Below, one piece after another: positions 20,058 through 31,259 of a stretch of DNA of 64,000 bases. The DNA is taken from positions 15,440,635 through 15,504,634 of the forward strand of contig NC_052505.1 in NCBI RefSeq assembly GCF_014356525.2, written 5' to 3'. The notes beneath the pieces were generated by a model. The model saw only the letters and a program-made list of their open reading frames with translations, had not been told where the DNA came from and searched no databases. Positions within the stretch are counted from its first letter, which is position 1; each line of letters starts with the position of its first letter. A program made the position numbers and the translations under genes. The stretch comes from Nilaparvata lugens (Eukaryota; Arthropoda; Insecta; Hemiptera; Delphacidae).

Positions 20058-21470
20058 AACGCCATGATCATATCACTCCAGCCCACATTGCTAGTTAAAC
20101 ATTAAAGCTTCCCGATAAAAGGCTTTTTCAGAATAGTGAAGCTTGTTAGAGATATCTTGAAATACGGTAATCCGAACTATTTAAAATATGATTTCAAATT
20201 TGTCTCTGAAGGTAGGAGGATAGATAGATGCTTCACCTACTAGAATCGGAGAAAGTACTTTTAGGATACCCAATCATCGAACTACTATTTTCACAAAATA
20301 GTAGTGCCTACTATTTATAAAATTGCCTACTATTTGCCTACTATTCGAAAATTGATCAATTCAAGTCTATCGGGGTTTTCGGCTATCTTTTGGAAGAATC
20401 TGTAGACATTCCAGATGATATTCCTTTCTTGCTTCCCAATATCACTTCTTCCTCTACGTGATCCTGATTTAGTTGGAGGTGTGTGCAGTATTCCGATGTT
20501 GGGTGGTGTTTCGATATTGTGCGGTGTGGTGGTGTTGTGCGGTGTGTGCGGTGTTTCAATTTCAATTGTACAGTCCATTTCAATAAATTAATCTTTGGGC
20601 TATAAAAACACTATAAAAACTTAGATGGCATACTGTAATATATAAAATATACAAACTTACTATTCTACCACTTTATACTGAATTTAGAAAATAACTTAAT
20701 ATATACAAACATTAATAAAATTTATAACTCACTACTCTGCTATTTTCCACAGTCAATATAAATCAGTTACGGAGCGAAGTTGCTTACAGAACTGCAAATG
20801 ACAGAATGAGTTCCTCTCGCCAGTATAGCCAGTATGGTGTTGAAAGGTTGAAGGTATTCATAGTGTTTTCCAGAATTGTTCATTTATGCGTGAGGAGGTG
20901 ATTATTATATTTCTCAGAAAAACTCATTGATATATTTTTGACTCGGCCTATTCACATTTCAACTCCTTTTCATGCTTCTATTATTTTTCAAACACCAGCA
21001 CAGCTGTTGAAAGTTATATGTATTATAAATATATAGTATAAAAGCATTATGTACAATACATTTGTAAAACTGTGAACTATATTGTCCTTGTCATAGTCAA
21101 CAATCCAGAGAAGGTAAACAATACTCCCCACAATAACAATACTTCACTATCACACCCTCTCTCACACACACATTCACTTTCTCTCTTACTAGCCACCCTT
21201 AGTACAAAGTGGCAACAGTGTTGGTAGAGACGGGTGGTGGTGTCAAGAGCAAGCTTCGACCTTGAAGGACCCATTTTCGTTTGGCCAACTATAGTTAGTG
21301 GCTGTCGTGCATAGAATGCACTTCCCGTTACTATCAGGTCCATCGATAGCCGAGCGAGCTTCATCCCGACTTTAAGAAAATATCTTTTGGAACAAATGAC
21401 TGAAACTGTCCAGCCCTAGAACGATCAAATGACAACCATCCCTCACCCATCACATGACAACCATCCCTAA
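20058..21470 (+). pseudogene. LINE ORF2 C-terminal remnant, copy B, interrupted
   Basis: Copy B starts AACGCCATGATCATATCACT directly after a CT tract, corresponding to about 19003 of copy A. It runs to about 20300 (ATTTTCACAAAATAG) and resumes at about 21296 with CTGTCGTGCATAGAATGCAC. The ~1-kb insert between these points has no counterpart in copy A. Frameshifts (for instance an extra GATA near 20222) break the reading frame. The UTR start is followed by the piggyBac element at 21471. Confidence 0.75.
20330..20578 (-). CDS. unidentified frame, possible DNA-binding N-terminus of a transposase
   Basis: The 82-codon minus-strand frame lies inside the insert that splits LINE copy B. It opens with a T/P/H-rich segment due to a GTGTG-like repeat in the DNA. 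It then has SGSRRGRSDIGKQERNIIW and NVYRFFQKIAENPD. A basic stretch followed by an RxIIxNVYxFF helix recalls the N-terminal helix-turn-helix of some insect transposases, which I recall only loosely. No catalytic region is found in the rest of the insert. It could equally be chance. Confidence 0.25.
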   Translation of the reverse strand: MDCTIEIETPHTPHNTTTPHNIETPPNIGILHTPPTKSGSRRGRSDIGKQERNIIWNVYRFFQKIAENPDRLELINFRIVGK

Positions 21471-23563
21471 CCCATCATTTACCACTGTCCTCATTTGAGG
21501 ACAGTGTCTTTCATATTTTTTTGTTGGAAGACAAGTAAAAATTCATCTTATCTAATTATGCTACATGTTGCATAATACTATAAGCTTCACTACCAATTTT
21601 TTTTTCAACTAAATATTGAGTTATGTTGTTGTTATCTTATTTGCAATATTTGTTCATTTATTGATGTGAACATAGCTTCACTATTTATCATCCTTTTTTC
21701 TTATTCTTGATTATTTTGATGTAAATTTTCTATGTACTCATTCTCCATGTTTGTTAGTCCACTATAAATATCATTGCACAGATGAAATATAAAATACAGC
21801 TGATATACAGCTGAGTGAAATGTGGTGTCCTCAAATGAGGACAGTGGTAAGAACGGCAGTGAACCTGATCCCTGAGATTTCTAACCTATAAACCTGCTTC
21901 ATAGGTTATGAAGACACTACAACGCAATACATTTTTGATATTGATCTGCAGTATTTTGATACAAATGAACTCCATTTCTATTTGGTAAGTACAAATTCAC
22001 ATTGTATAATAAAAATAATAACTTATTTATTCATTTTTGCTTCATTTCATCAGAATATTTCCACTATCTCTTGTAAATCAAAAAATTTCTAGACTCAGAG
22101 CAAACATTCAATGTTGTTGTAAATGGAAGGTATTTCTATTATAAAAGTTCAATGTTATGGCTCATTTAGTGAGGTATGAGGTATTCACACATTCTATTGT
22201 GTTTGATTTTTCATAAATGAATATGACATACTAATATACAGAACATAAACTCACAGGTATTGTTGATTTGTTTGTTACAGGCGTTGATAATGGCTTACTT
22301 CTTCAAGGGACTACAACTTTCTGAAATAGAGTCAGCTCTGCATGAGATTCTTGATAATAAGGATGTTGAAATCGAAGATGCTTCTGTTACCTCCAGAGTC
22401 AGTTGAACCAGTAACAGATGAAGAAGATATAAATTATGATTTCACAGGACCAGTTACTGTTTCTGAAGTATCAGGTAATATGGAGATTTTTTCTGAAGTG
22501 AGAAATCATTCTGAAAAACTGTCCTATAATTCCCCAAAAAAAGATAAAGACGACTGGAAGAGGAACTTATGATTATTCTTTCAACAAGAGAAACGAGATT
22601 TTCATTGTAAGATGGAATGAAAATAGTATTTTCACTTTAGCTACCAATCATGACTCACATGAACCAGTCAGAAATACGAATCGCTATATGAGGAAATTGA
22701 AAAACGAGCACAAGTCCCTCAGCCCAATGTGGTGAAATTATATAACAAGTCAATGGGGGGTGTTGACCTCCATGACTGGCTTGTTGCTGAGCGCAGAATA
22801 AAAATAAGGGGGAAAATTGTATTGGCCCATAGAACACATATTCTTGACATAATGGTTGTCAATAGCTGGGTGATCAGTAAGCTTATCAGTCAAAAGAAAG
22901 GGAAAATACCAATGCCTCTCCTAGACTTCAAGAGAGCCATCACACTTGCTTTTCTGAAACAGTCAAGCTTTTGGGAGATGTTGGACGACCCAGAATCCAG
23001 GTAGCTTTTGGAAGTAATAAGGTTTGATTCAAAAGAACATACCATAAAAAGCGACAAAATCAATGGCGATGTCAGATGGCAAATTGCATTTCTGAACCAA
23101 GGACCTACTGTGGAAAATGTAATGTGACATTATGTGTAGAATGTTTTGACCCATACCACAGAAAGGTATAAGTATAGTACCTATAATTATACTAACTGTA
23201 ACTCAACTTCAAATAAATAATTATTTCCACTGTTTGTTTTTTCATACCTGTTCTATTCCAATAAATATATTATATTATGAACATTATTGTAATAATTTGC
23301 TTCTATCCAATATCCTCCTCATTGTATACTATTTATTTATTAGTGGAATTCTGGTAACTATTCATAAAATATCATAGAATTTTATTCTATAGAATATCAC
23401 CATGCATCTTACCACTGTCCTCATTTGAGGACAGGCGTTTTTCTCAACGTGGACATTTTTTTTCATCAAAATTACTACAAATACTGTAAATATGGATCCT
23501 GAGTATATGTTTTTGTTGAAATGAATTGAATTGAACGAAAAAAATAATTTGGTAAATGATGGG
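21471..23563 (+). mobile_element. piggyBac-type DNA transposon, internally deleted (2093 bp)
   Basis: Perfect 14-bp terminal inverted repeats CCCATCATTTACCA and TGGTAAATGATGGG bound the element. It is flanked by TTAA on the right (23564-23567) and CTAA on the left (21467-21470), a one-base decay of the TTAA target duplication. The 20-bp palindrome CTGTCCTCATTTGAGGACAG lies just inside the left end (21485) and at 23415, with an inverted relative near 21826. It is inserted in the 3' region of LINE copy B. Confidence 0.9.
22291..23171 (+). pseudogene. piggyBac transposase, decayed and missing its core
   Basis: A leader intron may run from TTTG/GTAAGTAC (21984) to TTGTTACAG (ending 22280), just before the ATG at 22291. 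The N-terminus reads MAYFFKGLQLSEIESALHEI. A frameshift near 22380 moves to LLPPESVEPVTDEEDINYDF. After 22560 the frame shifts again and the protein jumps to late sequence (GTYDYSFNKRNEIFIVRWN), so the part with the first catalytic aspartates is deleted. A third shift near 22715 leads to PNVVKLYNKSMGGVDLHDWL, which contains the conserved GGVDxxD motif with the last catalytic aspartate. The end, about 23060-23171, has the cysteine-rich domain (WRCQMANC, TYCGKCNVTLCVECFDPYH) and stops at TAA 23169-23171. With the deletion and at least three frame breaks it cannot make active enzyme. Relatives that are intact cut and paste DNA at TTAA. Confidence 0.9.
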
Positions 23564-23745
23564 TTAAACTGGATTAAATCCGTATCAAATCTCGTTTGTT
23601 ATAATGTGTTACATTTTGAGTTTAAGCCAGCAGCTGATTAAATTCAGTTTAAGCTTTTACTGTGCAAACGGCCCTAAGAGAAATGCCAAACCGGCGACTT
23701 GAATCTTAGACCTCACTTCGCTCGGTCAATAGATCGATTCAGCTT
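23564..23745. repeat. MITE-like fragment next to piggyBac
   Basis: AAACTGGATTAAATCCG near 23567 and CAGTTTAAGCTTTTACTGTG near 23650 look like ends of a small foldback ending TGCAAACGGCCC. The following GACTTGAATCTTAGACCTCA (23696) is a fragment of repeat family S. Confidence 0.5.
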
Positions 23746-24286
23746 ATATACTATCCCCTATTGAAGAAACCATTAAGAAAATAATTTGAGCTTTGATATT
23801 TGCATCCGTTTCTCTTTTAGCAGTATTACTGTTGTCGTATTTGGAAACAAGGGTGCTAGCTATTCGGTTCTCTCTCACTTTTCGGCCACCTATCTGTTTC
23901 TCTGTTGCTCTCACTGGTCGGCCATCTATTTCTATTTCTGTTGCTCTACACCAGCTTGAGTTTCCGATCACCCACTGTGTATCAACCAGAACGACAGACG
24001 ATTCGAAGATAAATGAGGCCTTTAATGATGCCATTTCCATTGCAAGGATAGATTGGGTTGCTTAGTGAGGAGGGTAGGCTCTGCTCCGCATCTATTCCTC
24101 GAGGCCAAGTAGTCATCCCGTTGCGAACTGAGCTATTTCCAGACTACAACTTCCCTGGACCCGATCATTAGGATGTTGTGGGAGGCTTGTTATCGAACAA
24201 CTTTTGTTGGTACAAGTTTGGAATGCTCTCAGGCTCAATCTCAATTTTACTATAAATTATTCATGTGTGTGAATATGGAGATCTTC
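23746..24286. other. unassigned DNA with overlapping open frames
   Basis: Frames 23744-24040 (minus) and 23793-24065 (plus) overlap. The repeated CTCTCACT/GTTGCTCTCACTGGTCGG words explain part of the openness. I recognise no protein. Confidence 0.3.
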
Positions 24287-24440
24287 AGCTGCGTACATAC
24301 TCATGCGCCACGAACACGCGCATTCCACTTTTCATCAGCTTATTAAAACTGTATTTGTACAGAAACATTAAGATACAGATATATTAAACATATCATCATC
24401 TAAAAACGTGTGTTCGTGGCGTTTAACTCTGTACGCAACT
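24287..24440. mobile_element. diverged foldback related to 55902-56066
   Basis: GCTGCGTACATACTCATGCG at the left and CTGTACGCAACTTGCG at the right echo the GGTGCGTACAG termini. Inner words CCACTTTTCATCAGC and CTGTATTTGTACAGAAAC match the younger copies loosely. Confidence 0.6.
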
Positions 24441-24483
24441 TGCGATACTGTAATATGGTTCGGGTCTATTTACTCACATCAAC

Positions 24484-25545
24484 TACTCAGTAGATCAAAT
24501 CAAATCAAATTTATTCTCTTCAACACTTTACAAAATTGATGTATATTGCACAGCACAACAGTAAATACAGTAGTACTACAATATAACATAGAATTCATAA
24601 GCATAGCATAATAAAGACTATAGTAACGATAGTAACAATTTGTTGTTTTGTACAATATACAGAACATGATAGTAATGAGAAATACCCTTACATAGGCTAT
24701 ACTGCCTGTGAGTAAGGGTGAATCTGGATTAAAATGATTCAGATGAAACTTGTATGAGAACTTAACAGGTAAGGATAATAAAGAAATAAAGAGATTTGAA
24801 ATTTAGTATATCTTATTGGAAAATAGAATTTACCGGAACTTGAGAACGTCCACCAGCTAGTAGCGTACTTGCTGCATCTAGAATAAGTTGGGTATAAAAC
24901 TCTATAACCTATAAACTGAGCTAATGATATTTTCGGTTTCATCCCTACCTATTTCGTTTAGCCAAAGATTCACAATTTTTTGTACAATACCAAAGATGCT
25001 GCATCAAATTCTCTGAGTTTGTTGGGAATATTCCTGAAAAGCATATGAACTATGTAATAAATGTTTGTGGATGAATATGTTTTGTTAATTCTAGGTGTTA
25101 TTATTCCTGAAATTGTAGCTGTTCGTGTGGGATATGTGTGGGTATTTCTCATGAAAATATCAGTATGGTGCTTAAACATATAAATTAGTGCATTTTTCAC
25201 AAATAATTGCCTGATATCCAGAACATTGAAGTCTATACAGGTCATGTGAGTTGGATCTACTGTCTCTCTTCAATGCTACTCTCAAAATAGCTTTCTGTGC
25301 TACTTTTAAAGGTTCTAAATTAGTTTTATAGCATCCACGATCCACCCCTATGAGATTATACCACCCTGTATTAGTGACTGAACGTATGCAAAATATATGT
25401 TCCTGAGCTCCTTCTGATTTAATATGTTGTTGAGCTTGTAGAACAAGAATGTAGCCTTACGAACTCTGTTTCTGATGTATGCAGTATGTGATGAATTACA
25501 AGTTATTTTCTATAATATTAAACATTCAAGTAGCCCTGTTAAAAT
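24484..25545 (-). pseudogene. second non-LTR element, ORF2 C-terminal remnant with (TTTGA)n tail
   Basis: On the minus strand, three blocks in different frames make up a LINE ORF2 tail. Block one (about 25500-25350) reads FLFYKLNNILNQKELRNIYF then AYVQSLIQGGIIS, the familiar helix pair after the reverse transcriptase. Block two (about 25330-25235) reads LEPLKVAQKAILRVALKRDS. Block three (25245-24970) reads LDIRQLFVKNALIYMFKHH then TYPTRTATISG and ends ..NIPNKLREF. The frame breaks show it is dead. The 3' UTR runs to about 24490 and ends in the complement of AATAAATTTGATTTGATTTG, a repeat tail like that at 10155-10190. The clade is uncertain and differs from copies A, B and C. Confidence 0.8.
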
Positions 25546-25704
25546 ACTTTTTAGAAATTACAATAAATTTATAATGACATTTTACTACAAAGCTCGTATG
25601 TTTTCAAATTTGATTCTTATTGTACCATGACAGAGTTACAAAATTGTGTTATTCTTTATCAATAATACAGACCTGCAAGTACAGAAATGAGATTACAACA
25701 TGAA

Positions 25705-26242
25705 AATAGTTATTTGTGCAACTAGTGCGCAAAGTGACAGTTTGCTGCACCGAAAGAAACGTTTACGCCCGAGCCGTAGGCGAGGGCGGAATGGCTTCTT
25801 GAGTGCAGCAGAGGAACTTTGCGCACGTATTTCACATTAAGTTTTTCCTACAGTTACCATTGAATATGAAAAGTGGGTAATTATGGGTAAAATTGCCTGA
25901 AATGCATCAAATGTTTTTCTGTGTAATTTTATTATTGATAAAAACCTTAATTTATTGTCAAATTGAATAAAAATGTTGTCCTTGGTTATAATATCTAATA
26001 CTAATAATTAGCGCGTTGTGCTTCGTTGCACCTCTGCTCACTATAGCAGCCCAGTCACTGTTACCAACTCCATTTTGATTTTGCTGCACTGTTGCTCCAT
26101 ATAACCTACTAAGTATTTTGCGTTGCCATGTTGCAAATCTGGAGTGCAGAATAATTTTTCCCGCACTAGAGCGGAAAAGTGATTCTTTGCGTTCTGTAAT
26201 CAGTGCAGCAATGGCCACTTTTCAACGTAACTGTAGGAAAAG
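25705..26242 (+). mobile_element. two-stem repeat, copy 2
   Basis: Nearly identical to 13111-13650, including both stems and the CGAGCCGTAGGCGAGGGCGG loop. The middle AT-rich part differs by small indels. Confidence 0.9.
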
Positions 26243-27936
26243 AATATGGTGATAGTTTTGTTTTCAAACATTTCCTATGTCCAATCTTAGCCACTGGGTA
26301 GACATACTTTCGTTTAAGACAAGATAAATGACGAGACTTTTTATAGAATGAATGTTACAGACAAAACCGTGGCTTCCAGATGATATCATCAAATCAGATA
26401 TTTATTGAGTAGCTTAGAGCTGGGTAGTAATGAATGTTTTCAAAGTGAAGGATGATTTCTTCCCCCCAGGCTGAGGATTACACGATTACAGTGGTGATGT
26501 AACTCGCAAACTCGACGGTGTGAGAGATTCCCAGTTGTCCTTTTAGGATTCCAGATAGCATCCGAGTTTCCATCAGTTTTCATTATTCAAGTCCAAGTTG
26601 GATAGAGTGAGGGAGGAAAGGGTTAAGCCAACCTTTTACGAGCTGAATCCCTACTCCACTTTCCCTTCCGAAAACCCCGTTAACTGCAGGGCCCACACGA
26701 TTGGATGGAGGACTCGCTATTCCCTTGGTGAAGCGACAGGAGCGGCAAGAATCTTTCATGTTTCCTCACCAACGGCAAAAACTTTGCTCAGCCATTCTTC
26801 AAATGTGTCCAGCCAGCGGACAGTTAACTTCAACAGATTGTCATGAAAGCGTATAGAGCAGAAGTTTTTGGGTTTTGAATTATAAATCCTATTTATAAAA
26901 GTGCGGGGGAGTCCAGTCTCACAAGGTGTCAAACTATCATATATACGATAACTGAAAAAACTTCAGTAAATAACAACCAAACTTCATTTTGTATATAAAA
27001 GTGTCTTATTGAATTTATTCAGGTTCTTTATTTGAATGTATCTTTTCTATTATTCTACCTATTCATTCATAGTATGATTGCATTGATTAATTGATTGCTG
27101 GTTTGTTTAAAGTATGAACCCTCCGAATAGATTTCCTGCTTATTCATTTCCTCATGCTATTTTAAGCTTCTTGTGTAAAGCCCACACACCGATGAATTGA
27201 TGATGATTGGAAACGTCCCGATTGAATACAAATATATATTCTGATACTTGGATACAAATATATATTCTGATACGTTGGATGGTTCTTTTTCCGGAGAAAA
27301 ATCGCACATTGAGATAGATAACCAGGAAAATTACACAAAACTACACAAAGACGGGCACGTTCGATAGTACTGAAAAAAATCAATTTGATTAATGAATAAA
27401 ATTTTCTCAGAATCAATTATCAATGATAATCAAAAATATATTACCAATGATTTACAATTGAAAATGTGTTATTATTTTTGTATGTGGTCACCAAGGTTTA
27501 CTATATTCGACTTTTTGTATTTTCTATAAGGATGTTAGTCATGTTGATTAATGGACATTATTTGCTCTTTCAATTTTGATCATTCACGTATATTAAAGTA
27601 AATCTTGTTGATCTGATTCATTCTACATAGGTATCATGCAATCTAAAAATTTTATTCTGATTAAGATTTGGATTAACGGATATGGGTTAGTGAAAAAAAA
27701 TCTTTATAGAGATCTATGTTGGTTACTTATAGTCATTTTTCACTAGATTAATTAAAATTATATTCATAATCACAATCTCATTATATGTCCCAGTTTACAG
27801 AATGATGTTTGTATTTTGGAAAGAAAAAATCCAATTATCTCATTCATCGTCATATTTACTGGTAATTCAATTATCCTTATCATCAGCATTTATTTGTTCA
27901 CCTGATAGGACTACAAACTGAAAACTGATTGTTTTT
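26243..27936. other. mostly unique DNA
   Basis: 26460-26860 is balanced in composition with a frame at 26598-26846, but I find no known domain. A small tandem pair of ACAAATATATATTCTGATAC lies at 27228-27275. Otherwise nothing recognisable. Confidence 0.35.
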
Positions 27937-28140
27937 CTCATTAACCTGTCTGATATAAAAATTCCATGATTATTTGCAAAATAACTTGTAATGGAAGAAG
28001 GCGATTTAATCCATAATCACCAATAATTAGTTATAATTTCTCATTAACCTGTCTGATATAAAAATTCCATGGTTATTTGCAAAATAAACTTTTAATGGAA
28101 GATGACGATTTAATCCATAATTATTACTAATTAATTATAA
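27937..28140 (+). repeat. two-copy tandem duplication (~108 bp)
   Basis: CTCATTAACCTGTCTGATAT and GATTTAATCCATAAT occur in both units, which differ by about ten changes. Confidence 0.85.
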
Positions 28141-28704
28141 TAAAATGGAAACCCATCAATTAAAATATTCAGACGCTTCCCAACGTTATTTGATAAATTA
28201 ATTAAAGCTAATTAGCTGAGCTGGGGCCGAGGGATCCCGGTGATTGAAGAGAGGTCATTGGAAGTTAAGCTGTACCACCCCCTTTCCCATCATCATGTAC
28301 ATTCATTGTCATTATCAGAGTTTGAAACCGTGAATGAAATTGTATTGATCGGCGTGAGTAGGATAGTAGGCATCGGGAGATGCTGGCATCTGGTGGCGAA
28401 ATTGCGAACTAAGCCAGCTGTTGCTCAGCTGTCAGCGAGTTAATTTGGTTGGTGCTTTGCTTCGTGCTTCTGCTTGTAGACAGAGTCTCTGTGCTTGTCT
28501 GACAGGTTAGATCTCGCATTTCGACGCCAGTGTTCTGTTCTATTCTGTTCTTAACTCTTCAGTCGCCAAAGTGTTGTGATTTGTCGCGATCTATTTCAAA
28601 AATCTTTTCTATCTCAAACACACACTTCCACGCTGCAGGCTAACCAGATTCAAAACTTCTTCAAACGCCAATGTTGTTCCTTATTCACGAATCGTAGCAG
28701 GTAA
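28141..28704 (+). other. candidate promoter and untranslated first exon
   Basis: From about 28210 the sequence becomes GC-balanced and non-repetitive. An initiator-like TTCAGTCGCC lies at 28558, and a strong donor-like GCAG/GTAAGCAA follows near 28700. The frame at 28240-28443 shows no domain. This layout would fit a 5' untranslated exon of a + strand gene, but no TATA box or coding exon supports it. Confidence 0.3.
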
Positions 28705-29644
28705 GCAATTATCTTATCACAGAATAAGTAGTGTTGGTGTTGCTTCCATCTAAATATGACCGTTGTGCCAGTGAAGTGTGTTAATATGATAATAGTAGCA
28801 ACGAGGTTAGGCTAAGAAGATAACGCCTTCTTGCATAACCTCTATTCCGGTGGGCCAGTGTTCATTACGCATACCACTTTAATAACTTGGTTTCTTCATT
28901 AATATTTACAGCTTTCAATGTCCAAATTTCGGCGAATGAACTCATAACCATCAATCACTTTTCTGAAAGGCTTCGACTCCTTCAGTGTTCGGATTACATT
29001 ATCATCTGAGTTCAGCTCGGCCACGCACTGAACTAACCGGTTTACAGATCCGACATTCAGACGATATTAAATTAACAGGCAATGAATACCTACCTATGTA
29101 GTGGAATTTAATGTGCCTAATATGAGGATTTGCATTCATTTTTCAGTGTGTAAATGTTTTACATGTCTCTTTTGAAACCATTCTTCTACCAACTAAGTTA
29201 TCGCTTCATAATCATAGGCCGAATTCCGTAAGATTATTTAGAAAATGGTACGGTAGGTCCCATATAAAATATCTGTAGCCTATATTCTGCCAGTATGATG
29301 ATTAGTATTGTAATTAGCCTAGTTTGCCTCACAAAATTGAAATCACACAATATGTTTTAAAGCAAACTTATCTGCCCAATTTCTTTTTTTTCAATTTTGT
29401 TAAAAACATTGTCATGTATCATGTATTTAAATTTTTCATAAGTAGGCATCCTCCAATAGCCTTTAATAATAGTTATGAATTCATTCCAAAAGGTATTTGA
29501 AACTTTGAAAAATGATTGTGTTATCATTGGTATCTTATGCCAAATCATCATATTCTAAAAGTTTTTTGTTAGGATGATAAGATATTCTTATGTTAGTAAT
29601 ACACTTTTTTGGATGAATAAATCTACTTCGTTTCCCAATCAAAT
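28705..29644. other. unassigned DNA
   Basis: No gene or recurrent repeat recognised. It would be first-intron sequence if the preceding candidate exon is real. Confidence 0.35.
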
Positions 29645-30505
29645 TTTACTTTCCTTGTCCTATTTACCATAGGTAGGAAAGTATTGCTTTCCAAAAAAGA
29701 TTGAGGTACCCCAATTTCTAAATTTCTATACGTTTCAAGGTCCCTTGAGTTCAAAAAAGTGGCTTTTGGGTATTGGTCTGTATGTATGTGTGAGTGTGTA
29801 TGAGTGTATGTAAGTCTGTGTACACGATATCTCATTTCCCAATTAACGGAATGACTTTTAAAACTTAAGGCCCTTACAATATAAGGATCCGACACAAACA
29901 ATTTCGATCAAATGCAATTCAAGATGGCGGATAAAATGGTGAAAATGATGTCAAAAACGGGTTTTTGCGATTTTCTCAAAGACTGCTCCAACTATTTTGA
30001 TCAAACTCATAAGCCTACCTAAAATAGTAATTGATAAGTTCTATCAACTACCACAAGTCACATATCTGTAAAATTTCAGGAGCTCCGCAGCATATATGCA
30101 AAGTTTGATTTTAGATTTCCAATTATCAGGCTTCAGAAACAATTTGAACGAAAAATTTCAAATGGAAAAGATTGAGCATGAAAATCTCTACAACTATTGA
30201 AGTCTAGTAACGCTTTCACCTAAAATCAAAAATTAGCTCGAAATTCGAGAAAATATGATTATTCAAATGCAAACTTAATGAGAGAGGCAACATGCTCTAA
30301 TATTATATTGATTATTGTTAATAATACAGTTAATATTATATTGAATCATTCACTTGAAGATATAGCAGAATTGATCTCGTCAGCTGATAAATTTTAAATT
30401 ATATTTTCGAAAGCTTGATTCTTACGCCCGAGATACACGAGGCGGATTTGCCGAAATTTTCATAACGGCAAGGAAAGTTGTGTGTGCGCTACACCAGATT
30501 TTTTG
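29645..30505 (+). mobile_element. repeat family R2 (CTTTCCTTGCCC), copy 1
   Basis: It starts TTTACTTTCCTTGTCC with a short hairpin to GGTAGGAAAGTATTGC, contains a TG-rich run at 29783-29820, and ends AAGGAAAGTTGTGTGTGCGC then ACACCAGATTTTTT. Only one copy of the ~166-bp internal unit (GTTTTTGCGATTTTCTC onward) is present. No transposase is seen. Confidence 0.8.
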
Positions 30506-30719
30506 TTACACTCTGTATATAGTAGGCTTATGCCTATTTCAAGTTTATAGACTTGGACACACCATAAATTCGACCATTTGCCATGAAAGTTTGTTGGTGT
30601 GTGTGTGTGTATGTAAAATTTCATGAAGAATGTTATTATAATCCATTTTGGCCTATATCCTATACACATATCATATAGTAACTGATTATACAGAAAATCA
30701 ATTCCTTCTCACTCCGTCA
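30506..30719. other. short spacer with a (TG)n run
   Basis: GTTGGTGTGTGTGTGTGTAT lies near 30594. No gene. Confidence 0.5.
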
Positions 30720-31250
30720 TACTAGTAGTTCTGTGAACAGTAGACCTCGCGCTCTGTAAGTTACATTACCGGAATCTGAGTGTGAGCGCTGTTATCAGGT
30801 CTGGCTGTCGTCGATACGCGAAACCTACAACCCATCAGAGAACATTCTGTGAAATTAACAAAATGAACTACCATTATGCTGATTTCCTACAAACTTTATT
30901 TCTCACTTTTCATGATTTTAGAAATCATTTTTTTTTTCAATAACTCCAATCAACTACTCCAAACTTATTGGCCTCAGCTGATGGAAAGATAAATTTTCAA
31001 GAATGTTCGATGTTTTTGAACGGTTAGTATTATAGTCCACTAGATAGCTGATTTATGATGAATAATATTCTATATTCTGATTTTTAAGGTAATATTGGCG
31101 TTCGTAGGAGACTCCTTTTCCCTTTGTATTATCCTTTAAATGCAAAATTTAAAAAAAAAAAACGTCGACGTGAAATTCAAAAAGGAACATACCTGTCAAA
31201 TTTCATGAAAATCTATTACTGCGTTTCGCTGTAAATGCGCAACATAATAT
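30720..31250 (-). mobile_element. repeat family S, copy 2
   Basis: Begins TACTAGTAGTTCTGTGAAC then AGTAGACCTCGC. It contains the complement of the GGAGACTCCTTTT block and ATTTCATGAAAATCTATTAC. It is the same element as 32869-33270 with different internal sequence. Confidence 0.65.
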
Positions 31251-31259
31251 AAACATATT

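Noticed and set aside
21077..21364. 95-codon minus-strand frame
   Set aside because: It is mostly the reverse strand of the LINE copy B coding sequence; a similar shadow occurs at 19208-19402.
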